Below are positions 11,723 through 23,400 of a stretch of DNA of 46,230 nt, piece after piece. The stretch is from Monosiga brevicollis MX1. Taxonomy: Eukaryota; Opisthokonta; Choanoflagellata; Craspedida; Salpingoecidae. The notes beneath the pieces were generated by a model. It did no database searches. It had not been told where the DNA came from and worked only from the letters and a program-made list of their open reading frames with translations. Location of the stretch: NCBI RefSeq assembly GCF_000002865.3, contig NW_001865052.1, positions 130,445-176,674 of the forward strand, in the 5' to 3' direction. The position numbers and the translations under genes are program-made. Every line of letters begins with the position of its first letter. The stretch's first letter is position 1.

Positions 11723-11780
11723 ATAGAGACACGGATCGTCCTTGCTGCGCGTCGTCTGGTCCCGGTATAAACCATGCACC

Positions 11781-14718
11781 ATGACCACTTCCGATCAAGT
11801 CGATGAAGCCTTTGAGTTTTTGGGTGCGTCACTCCTATAGCCTTCACCCCGACCACGGGGCCATGATCAGTTTCGCCCCACCCCTTTCTTTTCTTCAGCT
11901 GGCGTTGTTTCGCGTTCTTGTCCACCGTTGGGACTGGGTTCATGCCAGCCTTTTTAAGGTTTTAATGCCTGATCAACTCCTAAAACTCTTGTTCTGACCC
12001 ATGTAGGCGAGGAAGACAGCCTCACCTTTGCGCAGTTTGCGAACAAGTTTTTTCAGGTGGGTGGGCGTGACTTTCAGGTTCTGATGCTCCGCTGTCGGAG
12101 CCACGCTCGCCTTTCGCTTCCAACTCACGCATCCTGGTACACCTGTAGAACAAGAATAAAAAAAATCGAGAGCACCATCGCGGGGCCATCGATGGACCTC
12201 TCCTCCGTCAAGCATGGGGCGACGGCGACTCTGATCGGCTCTTGTCGTGCTGGATCACCATCCAACGCTTCATGGGCGACCTACCCCAGAAGCGCACAAA
12301 CCCGCTCACAAACCTGGAAATGGTTCAGGTATGCCGCTCCTCGACTAACCTTCTCCATACCTCTGTGGTGCGATGCGCATGCCCAAGCCCTGGCTCCCGC
12401 CTGACTCAGGCCCTGCCCATTGCGTGCTCTCTCCCCCGCTCTCCCTCGCTCTCGCTCTAGTTGGTGGCCAACACCGGCATCACCCGCCCCCACACCCGCG
12501 ATGAGATTGTCTGCCAACTGTTCAAACAGCTTTCCAACAACCCCAATCGCGTGAGCCACGCTCGTGGATGGATCCTGCTTGGCCTCATTTTCGGCTGCTT
12601 CGCCCCCTCCAAGCGCCTGCGCGGCGTAGTCGATGACTTTTTGACCAAGGGCCCACCCAAATATGCCCCCTTTGTCCGCGCCCGCCTGCAACGCACCGTC
12701 AACAAGGGGACCCGCACTAAACCACCGACTGCTCTCGAGGTGGAGATGGCCTTTTCGAAAGAGCCCATCCGCCTTCAGGTTGACTTTTTCGTTGACCGCG
12801 TCAATGTCGAGCTGGACTCACAAACGACCGCTCGGGAGTTGCTGGAACAAATTTACGCCCAATCCGCGCTTGCTCGCGAAGCCGGTTTCTCAATCTACGT
12901 CGCCGACACCGATGGTGACATGGTGCGCACACCCAATTCCGAGACTAGGGTGTATCAGTGTCATGCGACCCAACCCCCCCATGCCGCTCATGCGTTATAC
13001 TTTGTCGGACGACTCTCGCCCCTGTGTTTCTTGTTTTAGATGACCTCTTGCGGTGCTGGGGATACCTTTGTCCTTGACATCGTCTTTCAATACGAAACTC
13101 TTGCCTCAGCTCGATTCCAAGGCAGCTGGCAGCGCTTGGCCCAAGAACGGTGTGTGTCTAGCCATGTGTCTAGCCATGCTGCATCATGTTTGTGACCATC
13201 CAGAGGCTTAGCACCTCATGTCCTGACTCGTTCACGATGGCCCACAGCCCATTCCAATTGCTGCTGCGCAAGGAAATGTTTGCGCCCTGGTTTGAAGGTG
13301 GTGATAACGCAGACATCATCTTCGAGCAAATTGTTGATGGCCTCGAACGCGGTATGTGCCCACTTTTACGACCGGCCAGCCAATCGATCTGCCGCCGCCG
13401 ACATGCCTCAACTCATCCGTTTCCACATGTACGGTCGTGACGTTCAAGGCTTCTACACGGTGCAAAGTGAGGAAGACATGGCTTCAATGCTGGCGCGGCT
13501 CTACTACATTGAACGTGGATTTCGCCTCGAGCCCGCTCGCCTGGAGCGCATGATCAAGCGCCACGATTTTGCTGGGTAGGACCATCTCGTCGCCGTGCCT
13601 ATCGAGTGATGCATTGTCCACGTTCGTCTGATACCAACCAGCCTTTAATCTTCAGTCTCACTTGCTTTCTTGTCGTGCGCCCTCCCAGCATGGAGCGGCA
13701 TGACCTCAAGTACTGGATTGCCAAGACGACAGAACGCTTTGATTATTTTGGGTTTTATGACAATCCTTGCACTGAGTTGGACTGCAAGGTTGAGGTGATT
13801 CACTATGCCCGCACGCAATGGGCCCAGCAGTTTTCAAAGCAGTTCCAGGAGTGCGAGCTGCGAATGGGCGACCGTTTGCCGGAGGTTGTTACGCTGTATC
13901 TGAACCGTGAAGGTCTGATGGCCTTTAACTTTGCCAACCTCACGGCCGGGGCCAAGGGCGCGCACATGGAGAGCCTCATCAATGTGGGCTTTGAAAAGAT
14001 TTTGGAGATCAGCCCTGTCACGGTCGTGGAGGAGACCATCAATCCGGAAAATCGCTTTGATGTTGTCCAGCATCGCTTCAGCATCACCTACCTTGATCGT
14101 GGGGTTCGCCAGGTCTCCATCTCCAGCATTGATGGTGTCACCATCCATGCCGTCATTTCCAGCTATCTTCAGGTATGTTAAAGCTGCTCAAATGCAGGCG
14201 TGCGTGTGTGCGTTAGTGGAGCCGGGGTCCATGTCAAGGCCATACTTTTGCTCATGCGTGTCATTGACGACTGCCGTGCGCCTGATCAACAAACCAGGGC
14301 GTGATCAACCGTTCAAAGTATGCCATGGCCACCATGGCATACCGTGCACCATCAAGCAACTCTTCGTTCCTCAGGTTTGGTCTCCTCGCCCGCGTTGCGG
14401 TTCAGCTAGCGTGGCTTATATTCACGTGTGCCTTTGTCAGTCACCTCACCGGACATCTTGTATTCTGGGGTTTGCTCATCGACTGGATGAATTAGCTTTG
14501 AGGTTGGAGATCTCATTGTCATGTCCAAGCCCTGGCAACAAGCCGACTTGGACGGCTGGGCTACTGGGACGGACGATAGCACGCACAGGCGCGGCGACTT
14601 TCCCATCGCCAACGTGGTCCCTATTCCCGTCATTGGGCGTCCCACCAAGGAGCTTGTAGCTCAGTGGCGTGAACATTGGAAGACCATGGGTCCGGTGATC
14701 GACATTGATGCCATTTAA
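11781..14718 (+). CDS. MyTH4-FERM-SH3 protein (myosin-VII-type tail without a motor)
   Basis: Exons: 11781-11823, 12007-12056, 12149-12328, 12461-12949, 13040-13149, 13212-13351, 13380-13575, 13689-14172, 14298-14374 and 14496-14718. All phases close, giving 663 aa from the first ATG. Residues ~20-185 are MyTH4 (WITIQRFMGDLPQKR, DEIVCQLFKQLSNNP, ARGWILLGLIFGCFAPS, GPPKYAPF), which binds microtubules or actin regulators in myosin tails. A FERM domain follows (~195-560), with F1 starting after FSKEPIRLQVDFF, an F2 helical lobe, and an F3 ending in a PH-like fold. An SH3-like domain closes the protein (LSFEVGDLIVMS...DFPIANVVPIP). The order and wording match the first MyTH4-FERM-SH3 block of myosin VIIa. 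No motor, IQ motif or second MyTH4-FERM unit is encoded in the flanks. The product is inferred to link membrane cargo to the cytoskeleton. The intron 13352-13379 would be only 28 nt (see findings). Confidence 0.9.
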
Positions 14719-15355
14719 TGGCCAATAACCAGATTCTTACGAAGAAGGGCTTGCGGTGCTGGCCATCACCCTTTTTCATTCTTCATGTGCTGTTTCTTGG
14801 TCATTAAGTGGCTCGAGTGTGATGGTTGGTGGTTTTGTCGGCTCGTCTTGGTCCGCATGTCCGCATAGCCACGCAGGCTTTGTTCCCATCTTTGGTTGCT
14901 TTCTTTTTTTCTTTCTTTTCTTGTTTGGTTTGTTTGGGTTCCTTTTTTTTTTCTTTTGATTTCTTTTGATTGAGCGAGAACCAGCTTTTTCTTCTCTTTG
15001 TTGTTGGGCATTGTCGCACCATTGGCGCGTTCCTAGGCGTTGCCCCATTCTGTCCTTCAAAGCAGCGGACTCCCCTCAGTTTTCTTTGATGCTTTCTTTT
15101 GTTGGTTCGAGGCATGCTGTGTTTGACTGGGCTACAGGTGCCTTTCTTTGTTCCTTAATTTCTTTTTGGCCGATTTCATTTTTGGTTGTGTTGCTGTCTC
15201 TTTTCTTGATCCATCCCTCGATGTGTGTAGTGAATATACTGATTGAATACGAATGTGTGCAGCTTCCGGGTAACTCTTGATTGATCATAATGCCTTGACT
15301 ACTATTCAAACAAAATGGAACAGAAACATACACTCTCAACGATATTTCAACGGGC
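14719..15355. other. Convergent intergenic gap, T-rich 3' region
   Basis: The gap lies between two convergent stops. It has several T-rich runs (for example 14900-14960) consistent with 3' UTR and polyadenylation sequence. No gene or RNA was recognised. Confidence 0.5.
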
Positions 15356-17140
15356 TTATACGACAATGTGCACGGCCTCGAAGATCAAACGCCGGGCCAA
15401 GGCAGTTGCATAGGCGGGGATGTCAGGATCAGCCGCTAGGGACAGTCCTAGCCCTGGGATTGGGGCCAGGGAATCAAGCAAAGAAATGAGGGCCGTGGCA
15501 GAGAGGGCACTGGGCCCCGTTGGCATGGGAAGCTGTGGTTCGCAGAGCCAGCGCCAGGCTCGTGCGTCCGCTTCTTGACAAAAAGCCGGGACATTTTGCA
15601 GCTCCGAGGGAATGGCGATGAGGATGGAGGCAGATATTTCACCGGGTTCAGTTATGGGAGTCAAGACGGCAGTGAGCAAGAGGCTACGCCGCACGGTGAC
15701 GTCGGCGGCCGCCGCATCGCGCCGGGCGCGGGCAGAAGAGAGGAGCATGGTGCTGTTGCGGGTTACCGACATGCGGGTGGAGGGGCGGCGAGAGGAGCCA
15801 ATGGCCTTGGCGCGTAGATGCGCACTGGCCAGCCGCGCCACATCTCTGCGTTCTGTACCCCCGGAGCTGGAGAGGCTGCGGGGTCGGCTGAGATGGGGGC
15901 CAAGGAGACGGTTACCTCCGGCTGTGCCCGTGCTCGTGCCACTGTGGGTATTGCAGCAGCGCACGTGGAGCCAGAGGAGCCATAGAATGGCGCTATGACC
16001 TTGCAGCAGGCCGTGCTGTGCCCATTGAACGAGATACGCATGGGAAGCTTCCGTGGACCGTAAGAGGGCTTGTTGTACGACCCACACCACCTCGGCCTGA
16101 GTAGGACGATGGCGGAGGAGCGCCTCTGCAAAGATAGCCCAGGCGTCATCGGCGTCATGTTGGGTGTCGGCAAAACGCTCGGCGGTTTGGGGTGTGCGCA
16201 GGGTTCCGTTGAGGCCCGTGACTCCCAGAACGGCGGCATCGCGAAAAAATCCCTGGCTAAACAGGCGCTCGAAAGAGGTCACGAGGCGCAGCACGCGGGC
16301 AGCCCGTTCGCTGGCATCAGTCCAGCTGCCCACGACATCCTCCTCGTTACCTCCTTGCTCCAAGCGTACCAGGGCCTCAAGCTCGCGCTGAAGTTGGGCC
16401 ACATGGGCCTGTCGAGCAGCCGCCTCCTCCTTAACTTCTTCCAACAGGTGGCGAAGATCGTCAGCGGCGTGCTGTGGAACAAAGACGGACGTGTGCTCGG
16501 AAAGGCGGGGCAGGCGGCGTTTCTGGAAGAAGGTGTCGTCTTGTTTGTTAATGTTAAAGATGAGCGAGGGCCGTTGACGTGGGCCACGCCGTTGAGGGCC
16601 ACCGGGAACGTTTGGGACGGTGACGGTGTTGGATCCGAATAGGCGCCGGGCCGGGGCGGCTCCCTCATCCTCGTGCAGCAAAGCTGGATCGATGGCCATG
16701 TCGTGCTGGCGTTTGCGTAAAACACTGGCCTGGAGCCGCTCCAACTGACGGGCCAGTACATGCCGCCGCACCTGCTGCCAGCAGCGCTGCGCACGGAGCC
16801 GACAACGTCGGTGGCGAAGTTGGTCGAGCGCTGCAGCCAGGCGACCGCGGCGAGCGTCCAATTGGTGGCTCAGCTGGGCAAGGGCGTCAGTATCGGCCAC
16901 AGCAGCCTGTGCAAGCTGTGCTTGCGTGGTAAGGCTTTCCTGTTGGCGTCGAATGAGTGCAGGGTGGACATGATCGGCCCACAGCTGGTGTGCAAAGGGT
17001 TGCAAGTGAGCCGGCAGGTCGTCCAGCGCTCGCTGTGCGCGGTGATGAATGCCCTGCGTAGCCTCGTCCGAGGCCTTGAGGGCCGAGGTCGTCGCCGGCA
17101 AACAGCCCCCCTGGCCATTGCGGCCCTCCTCAACCCGCAT
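15356..17140 (-). CDS. Unrecognised Ala/Leu/Arg-rich helical protein
   Basis: One long open frame on the minus strand runs from an ATG at 17140 to a stop at 15356 (594 aa). The first ~210 residues are Gln/Leu/Arg/Ala-rich and probably form coiled coils. A basic linker (QRRGPRQRPSLIFNINKQDD) follows, then a second coiled coil (about 240-275), then a helical part with FFRDAAVLGVTGLNGTL and a Trp-rich segment (ILWLLWLHVRC). No catalytic motif was recognised. The true 5' end is uncertain. An exon-like stretch at 17247-17157 (acceptor ttag, donor gtgagg, reading VWCSWDGVDLKLKVQLPSVF) lies directly upstream, but I could not join it in phase with a convincing acceptor. The start could therefore be further upstream and the first part of the listed frame could be intronic. 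Confidence 0.6.
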   Translation of the reverse strand: MRVEEGRNGQGGCLPATTSALKASDEATQGIHHRAQRALDDLPAHLQPFAHQLWADHVHPALIRRQQESLTTQAQLAQAAVADTDALAQLSHQLDARRGRLAAALDQLRHRRCRLRAQRCWQQVRRHVLARQLERLQASVLRKRQHDMAIDPALLHEDEGAAPARRLFGSNTVTVPNVPGGPQRRGPRQRPSLIFNINKQDDTFFQKRRLPRLSEHTSVFVPQHAADDLRHLLEEVKEEAAARQAHVAQLQRELEALVRLEQGGNEEDVVGSWTDASERAARVLRLVTSFERLFSQGFFRDAAVLGVTGLNGTLRTPQTAERFADTQHDADDAWAIFAEALLRHRPTQAEVVWVVQQALLRSTEASHAYLVQWAQHGLLQGHSAILWLLWLHVRCCNTHSGTSTGTAGGNRLLGPHLSRPRSLSSSGGTERRDVARLASAHLRAKAIGSSRRPSTRMSVTRNSTMLLSSARARRDAAAADVTVRRSLLLTAVLTPITEPGEISASILIAIPSELQNVPAFCQEADARAWRWLCEPQLPMPTGPSALSATALISLLDSLAPIPGLGLSLAADPDIPAYATALARRLIFEAVHIVV

Positions 17141-18250
17141 ACTGCCTCTCCCTCACCCCAGAAATACGCTCGGCAGCTGGACCTTCAGCTTCAAGTCGAC
17201 ACCATCCCAGCTGCACCAGACCAGATGAGCATCGCTCGGCAGGGTCGCTAAGGCAAGCCAACTAGAAAGTAAAATACTTTATCAATGCCCTTTTCGGATC
17301 AGTTGGATCAGGTTGCAGTGTAGTTGTAGTAGAAGTAGTAGAAGTAGTAGAAGTAGTAGAAGTAGTAGAAGTAGTAGAAGTAGTAGAAGTAGTAGAAGTA
17401 GTAGAAGTAGTAGAAGTAGTAGAAGTAGTAGAAGTAGTAGAAGTAGTAGAAGTAGTAGAAGTAGTAGAAGTAGTAGAAGTAGTAGAAGTAGTAGAAGTAG
17501 TAGAAGTAGTAGAAGTAGTAGAAGTAGTAGAAGTAGTAGAAGTAGTAGAAGTAGTAGAAGTAGTAGAAGTAGTAGAAGTAGTAGAAGTAGTAGGAAGTAG
17601 TAGAAGTAGTAGAAGTAGTACAAGTAGTAGAAGTAGTAGAAGTAGTAGAAATAGTAGAAATAGTAGAAGTAGTAGAAGTAGTAGAAGTAGTAGAAGTAGT
17701 AGAAGTAGTAGAAGTAGTAGAAGTAGTAGAAGTAGTAGAAGTAGTAGGAAGTAGTAGAAGTAGTAGAAGTAGTACAAGTAGTAGAAGTAGTAGAAGTAGT
17801 AGAAATAGTAGAAATAGTAGAAATAGTAGAAGTAGTAGAAGTAGTAGAAGTAGTAGAAGTGGTAGAAGTAGTAGAAGTGGTAGAAGTGGTAGAAGTGGTA
17901 GAAGTAGTAGAAGTAGTAGTTGTAGTAGAAGAGTAGAAGTAGTCGTCGTCGTCTCTCACTTTGGGAAAAAGTGTTTTACTTCCTCCATTTATCACTGCAA
18001 CCGCAACACCCAAAAGGTACAACAAAACAGCTTGTTCCCTTTGTTGGTTCTCTTTCCCGCCACTGGGTGACTTTGAAACGGCAGCCGGCCCTGTTTTCCA
18101 TTGATTCGATCCATTTTCACTGTCGTCTGGTTTGGTGGTGGATGGAATGTGATGGGAAGTGTGGGAGAGGGGCGTTTGCGCCAAAGGTGGGCCAAGTGAA
18201 TGCATCTCACTGTGTTGTGTGGTGTGCGATGGATGAACATAGCCAGCAGC
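17141..18250. other. Head-to-head promoter gap with minisatellite
   Basis: This is the divergent gap between the 594-aa gene (minus) and the clathrin light chain (plus). More than half is a 9-bp minisatellite (17322-17940). The remaining unique sequence (17141-17320, 17945-18250) must hold both core promoters unless more 5' exons exist. A possible upstream exon of the minus gene is at 17247-17157. Confidence 0.6.
17322..17940. repeat. 9-bp minisatellite (GTAGTAGAA)n, about 65-70 copies
   Basis: Nearly perfect GTAGTAGAA units run for about 600 bp. The first ~270 bp are homogeneous. The rest carries variants (TACAAG, AGAAATAG, GGTAGAAG and a TAGGAAG one-base insertion). The variant string starting at TAGG recurs at 17591 and 17745, a 154-bp higher-order unit (17 x 9 + 1). 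All three minus frames stay open (Phe-Tyr-Tyr, Ser-Thr-Thr, poly-Leu), and the plus frame gives Arg-Ser-Ser. These are artefacts of the repeat. Confidence 0.97.
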
Positions 18251-19293
18251 ATGGATGAGTTTGACCCGACCACTGAAGTCCCGGCTGAGGAGACCGCCGA
18301 TGCCACCTCCACCGAGCCCGAGCCCGAGGCCGCTGAGGTTGGATTTTATGGGCTTGAGAATCGGCTTGAGCGTGCATCACGAGCTGTGAAGAGACGCCGC
18401 TTGCTTTTGACGTTCTGTTTCTTTCTTTCTTTTTTTCTTTTTTTTTTCTCATTTGTTTTGTTATGTTTTATTGTGCAGGCGCCCGCCGACCTGACGCCAT
18501 CCGCCCCGGCATCAGCCACGGGCAGCACCAATGGGGCCTTCTTTGGCAACAGCGATGCTGAGCACGAGGCCATCCGGTACGTGGTTCGCACTTGATGATC
18601 GAGCATACAGTCACCTCCAAGATTCTCACACGCCCCGCCTCTGCTCTCCTCTCCCCAACAGCGAGTGGAAGGAGAAGCAAGCAACACAGTTGGCTGAGCG
18701 CGATAGCAAGGCCGCGGAAGCTGACAAGGTAGGGGTGCTGTGCCTCGTTTTATTGTAACACAATACCAGTCTTTGACTTGAGCGGTCTCCACTTCGGCAA
18801 CCGAGAAAGGGGCCAAGGGCAATGCGCACACACCAGGCTGTTGTGGTGCGGCCGCCTTGCTGCCTGCGCTTATGCCGCGTGTCACTGGGATGCAATCCTC
18901 GCTCTTTCCTTTCTCCCATGGTTGTAGGCGCTGAAGGAAAAGGGTGAAAAGGAGCTGGAGGAGTGGCGCAACAAGCAGCGCAAGGCTGTCGAGGATCGCC
19001 AGAAGCAGAACCAGGATGACGAGGCGGCCTACATTCAACAGCGCGACAATGCTGAGCCCGGTAGCGAGTGGGAGCGCGTTGCCTTTCATGTGGACTTTAA
19101 CACAAAGAACAACTTCAACCACAAAGACACCAGTCGCCTCCGCTCCATTCTTCTTCAGGTACGGCTCTTTTGCCGATCCGTCCCCACCGCCACTGCTGCT
19201 TGACTTTTCAAACGTCTCTCTCAATCTGAATTTCCTTCTGGGTGAACGTTGGGACAACAGCTGAAACAATATGGCATCAAGCAGCGTTCGTAA
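18251..19293 (+). CDS. CLTA: Clathrin light chain
   Basis: Five exons (18251-18337, 18479-18576, 18662-18728, 18928-19158, 19261-19293) encode 171 aa with all phases consistent. Clathrin light chains bind the clathrin heavy-chain hub and regulate cage assembly on coated pits and vesicles. The N-terminus is acidic (MDEFDPTTEVPAEE, TEPEPEAAE). A central helix (REWKEKQATQLAERDSKAAE ... KELEEWRNKQ) binds heavy chain in the family. The C-terminal signature GSEWERVAFHVDFN, followed by SRLRSILLQLKQ, is typical of metazoan light chains. It is somewhat shorter than vertebrate light chains (about 210-250 aa), mainly in the N-terminal half. An in-frame upstream ATG exists at 18200, but 18251 gives the family-like MDEFD start. 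The first donor (GAG/gttgga) is weak. Confidence 0.93.
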
Positions 19294-20490
<1,197 letters not shown>

Positions 20491-20493
20491 CTA

Positions 20494-23400
20494 GTGTTCC
20501 AAAAGCTCCTCGCCAAAACGCTCAACACCTACCTCAGCCCCTACCTCGAGGGCATCGATGCCGAACAGGTTCCCACCTTGTCGCTCCAGTCCACTTTGTC
20601 GATCGCTTGTTGCACCCAGCCCAATCATGAGCGCATGCGAGCTCACACTCACCACCAACCAACCACTTCCCGATAGCTCAACGTCGGCATCTGGGGCGGT
20701 GACATCGAGCTCAAGGATCTGCGCCTCAAGGCTGGTGTCCTTGCTGAGCTCAACATCCCAGGCCGCGTCTATCATGGTCATGTGGGCTCCATCATCTTGA
20801 AAGTTCCCTGGAAAGATCTATTTCCATCACCCAAAAAGCCAGTGGTGGCCAAAGTTGACGATGTGCTTATTGTCCTCGGCCCAGAGCTAAATCAACCGTT
20901 TGGTTCGTTCTGAGCGTCTCCATCTCAATCTGGCAGGCTAGACCCTAAGTCTTGGCCCACTTGCGTTCAATAGCCAGTTTGTCATCGACTGTCTCATTTC
21001 CACTCGGCTGACCCCCTCTTGGATCTTGGTAGACCCCGAACACGAGGCCAAAGTACAGGAACAAGTCAAACAATCGCTGGTAGCCCAGTGGATGACACAG
21101 CGGCAGGCCCTGCTGGATGCTGCGAACAAAACCGATGCAAACGCTTCCTTTACCGAAAAGCTGGTGGCCTCAATCGTCAATAACCTCCAGGTTCGGCCAT
21201 TTCAAACGCTGCTAGTGGATTGTGGTGAATGTTCTCACCTCTGGCCTCACCGGCCCATGTCTCGCCATTCTCTCCCTACACCGCCTGGGTTTAGGTGCAA
21301 GTGAGCAACATCCACATCCGGTATGAGGACGATGTCTCACATCCCAATCACCCGCTTGCCATGGGTATCACCCTCAAACGATTGGCCGCTGAAACGACAA
21401 ACAAAAACTGGGAGCCAACGTTTGCCGGTACGTCGCCGCCTCGCGCCCTGGCCACATGGGCGACTAGCAAATTGCTCATACGTATTCCCTTGCAATTGTG
21501 CGATCATTCGCAGGTGGCATGCCCATCGAGGTCTTCAAGCTCGTAGAGCTCGAGGGCTTGAGTGTTTACGCCCAGCCCGTACGTCCCTTCCCCTCCTCCC
21601 TCGGCATGGTCTTGATGCTACGCCAAGCCCTGTCTTATGAGCTTACAAGACTGTATCCCTTCATGCCCAGGATGTCAGCCCCATCAAATCCTTACGGCGA
21701 GATGTTTGCTTAAACAAGATGCGCGATCTTATTCCTGGCCGCAATCAGTAGGTGTTCAATGCTCGAAGGCCAGAGAATCTGCCCTGCCTGCTCGTTTATT
21801 CTCTTTTCAAGCCTGGCATGTGACATCTTTGTGCTTTGTGGCATGGTTGCAGCCCGGTCGAGTTTGATTACATTCTACGGCCCTTGAGTTTGGAGATGAA
21901 GGTCATCCTGAACACAAAGGGTGAGGCTGCTAAGATTCCCCAAATCAACGCGAGCCTTGACCTGGGCAAGCTGCAGCTCGAGCTAAGCCGTGATCAATAC
22001 GAAGATCTGCTTCTGGTGTCCGATGCCATGTCGCGATACGCTCGCCAACAGCCATATCGGGCTCTCAGGCATGTCTGCATGTCAAAACGTGTTGAACCGC
22101 CTTGGCGCAGCAAAGACACTCATTTCCTGGTGACACTGTATTTTCCCCCCGCCGTCATTTTGTCCTATCCTCCTCTATAGGCCGGCCATGAGTACGCCAC
22201 GCACGCGATGGCAATACGCCATCCAGGCGGCTCGTAAGGATGCTCGCGATCGACAGAGGGTGTGGACTTGGGAGCACTTCCGCAAACGCCGAGATCAACG
22301 CAAGCAGTATTTGGAGGTGTATCGCCAGCTAGCCTCGGCGGCCAAGCCTTCCAAGGCGCTGCAAGCTGCAGTTGATGACGCCGAACGGGACCTCTCAGCG
22401 CAAGACATTATTCTCTATCGTGGCATTGTGCTGGAGGAGCTGGACGAGGTGCGCAAAGAAGCAGAGCGCATGAAGCAACAGGAGAAGGAGAAAAAGGACC
22501 ATGGTTCTTGGTTTGGCTGGTTGCGAGGTCATCACAACGAGCCACACGCCGAGGTGCGCCCGCTTCCTGGCCCCGTGTGCTTCTTCTGGAACATCATTGC
22601 ACACAGCTTGCTCACTGTCCTTGCCGAGGTGCGCAGAACAAGGCCGCTGAGGAGGGAGATGGTCTCACCAAAGAAGACATGCACAAACTCTACGGGGCCA
22701 TTGGATACACGTTTGTCGTTCGCCGGTTGCACCGCTCGCACTTGTCATGCCACAACTTCCATGTGTGTCTTATGCAGATGCCTGCCTTGTTGCTGAGGTA
22801 GAGAGGGCGAGAAAATGTCCGTCTTGTCGCCAGGATACGTTGCAACGGTCTTCACACTCAAGCTTGATATCTTTTCCTTCAAATTGCGCCAAGTAAGCCT
22901 GCTGTTGTAACCCTGCCTCCGATCTCGTCATATCCTGAGCCGAGTGTCGGACGTTTTTGCAGGGTCAACGCGCTCTGGCGACTGCGGGCAAGTCCGCTCC
23001 GGGCTCCCTGGATCTCATGAGCATCAAGCTCTACGCTCTGGATCTCAAATTTCAACAGCGCCCTGGCGCAGAGGCCATGAGCGTTGCTTTGGGCTTGCAA
23101 GAGTAAGTCTAGCTATAAACACAACTTGATGATGCCTCTCCGCCTGTCCTCTTGGTCGCAGGTATGAGAGCTCTAGCCATGCTTGACGCGGTTGGACTGC
23201 CTGGATCCTCGCTCCTTGCATGAACGCCCCGATAGCCTTTCCATAGTCGACGAGCTGCGCGCGGAAAAGGACTTTTGCGTCATCGTCAGGCAGGCCAAGG
23301 ACCAACGGGTGCTCGGAGGTGACAAGCAATTGCGTCGCCATAACCAGCGCGGGGGCTCGATGCCAGAACTTCTGAAGCTATTTTTCGAGACCAATCCACT

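Larger units (their letters stand above)
9375..11780. other. Repeat-rich divergent intergenic region
   Basis: This gap of about 2.4 kb lies between the start of the minus-strand FYVE gene (9374) and the start of the plus-strand MyTH4-FERM gene (11781), so it should hold both promoters. It contains (TGCG)n at 9651-9680, several GA tracts (9989-10190), (GT)n at 10960-11003, (GA)n at 11300-11405 and (CA)n at 11675-11722. No convincing coding gene was found. One exon-like element on the minus strand (10571-10531) is listed separately. Confidence 0.6.

Noticed and set aside
17262-18205. Long minus frames of poly-Leu, Ser-Thr-Thr and Phe-Tyr-Tyr
   Set aside because: These are translations of the 9-bp minisatellite in different frames. 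There is no start context and no unique protein sequence beyond it.
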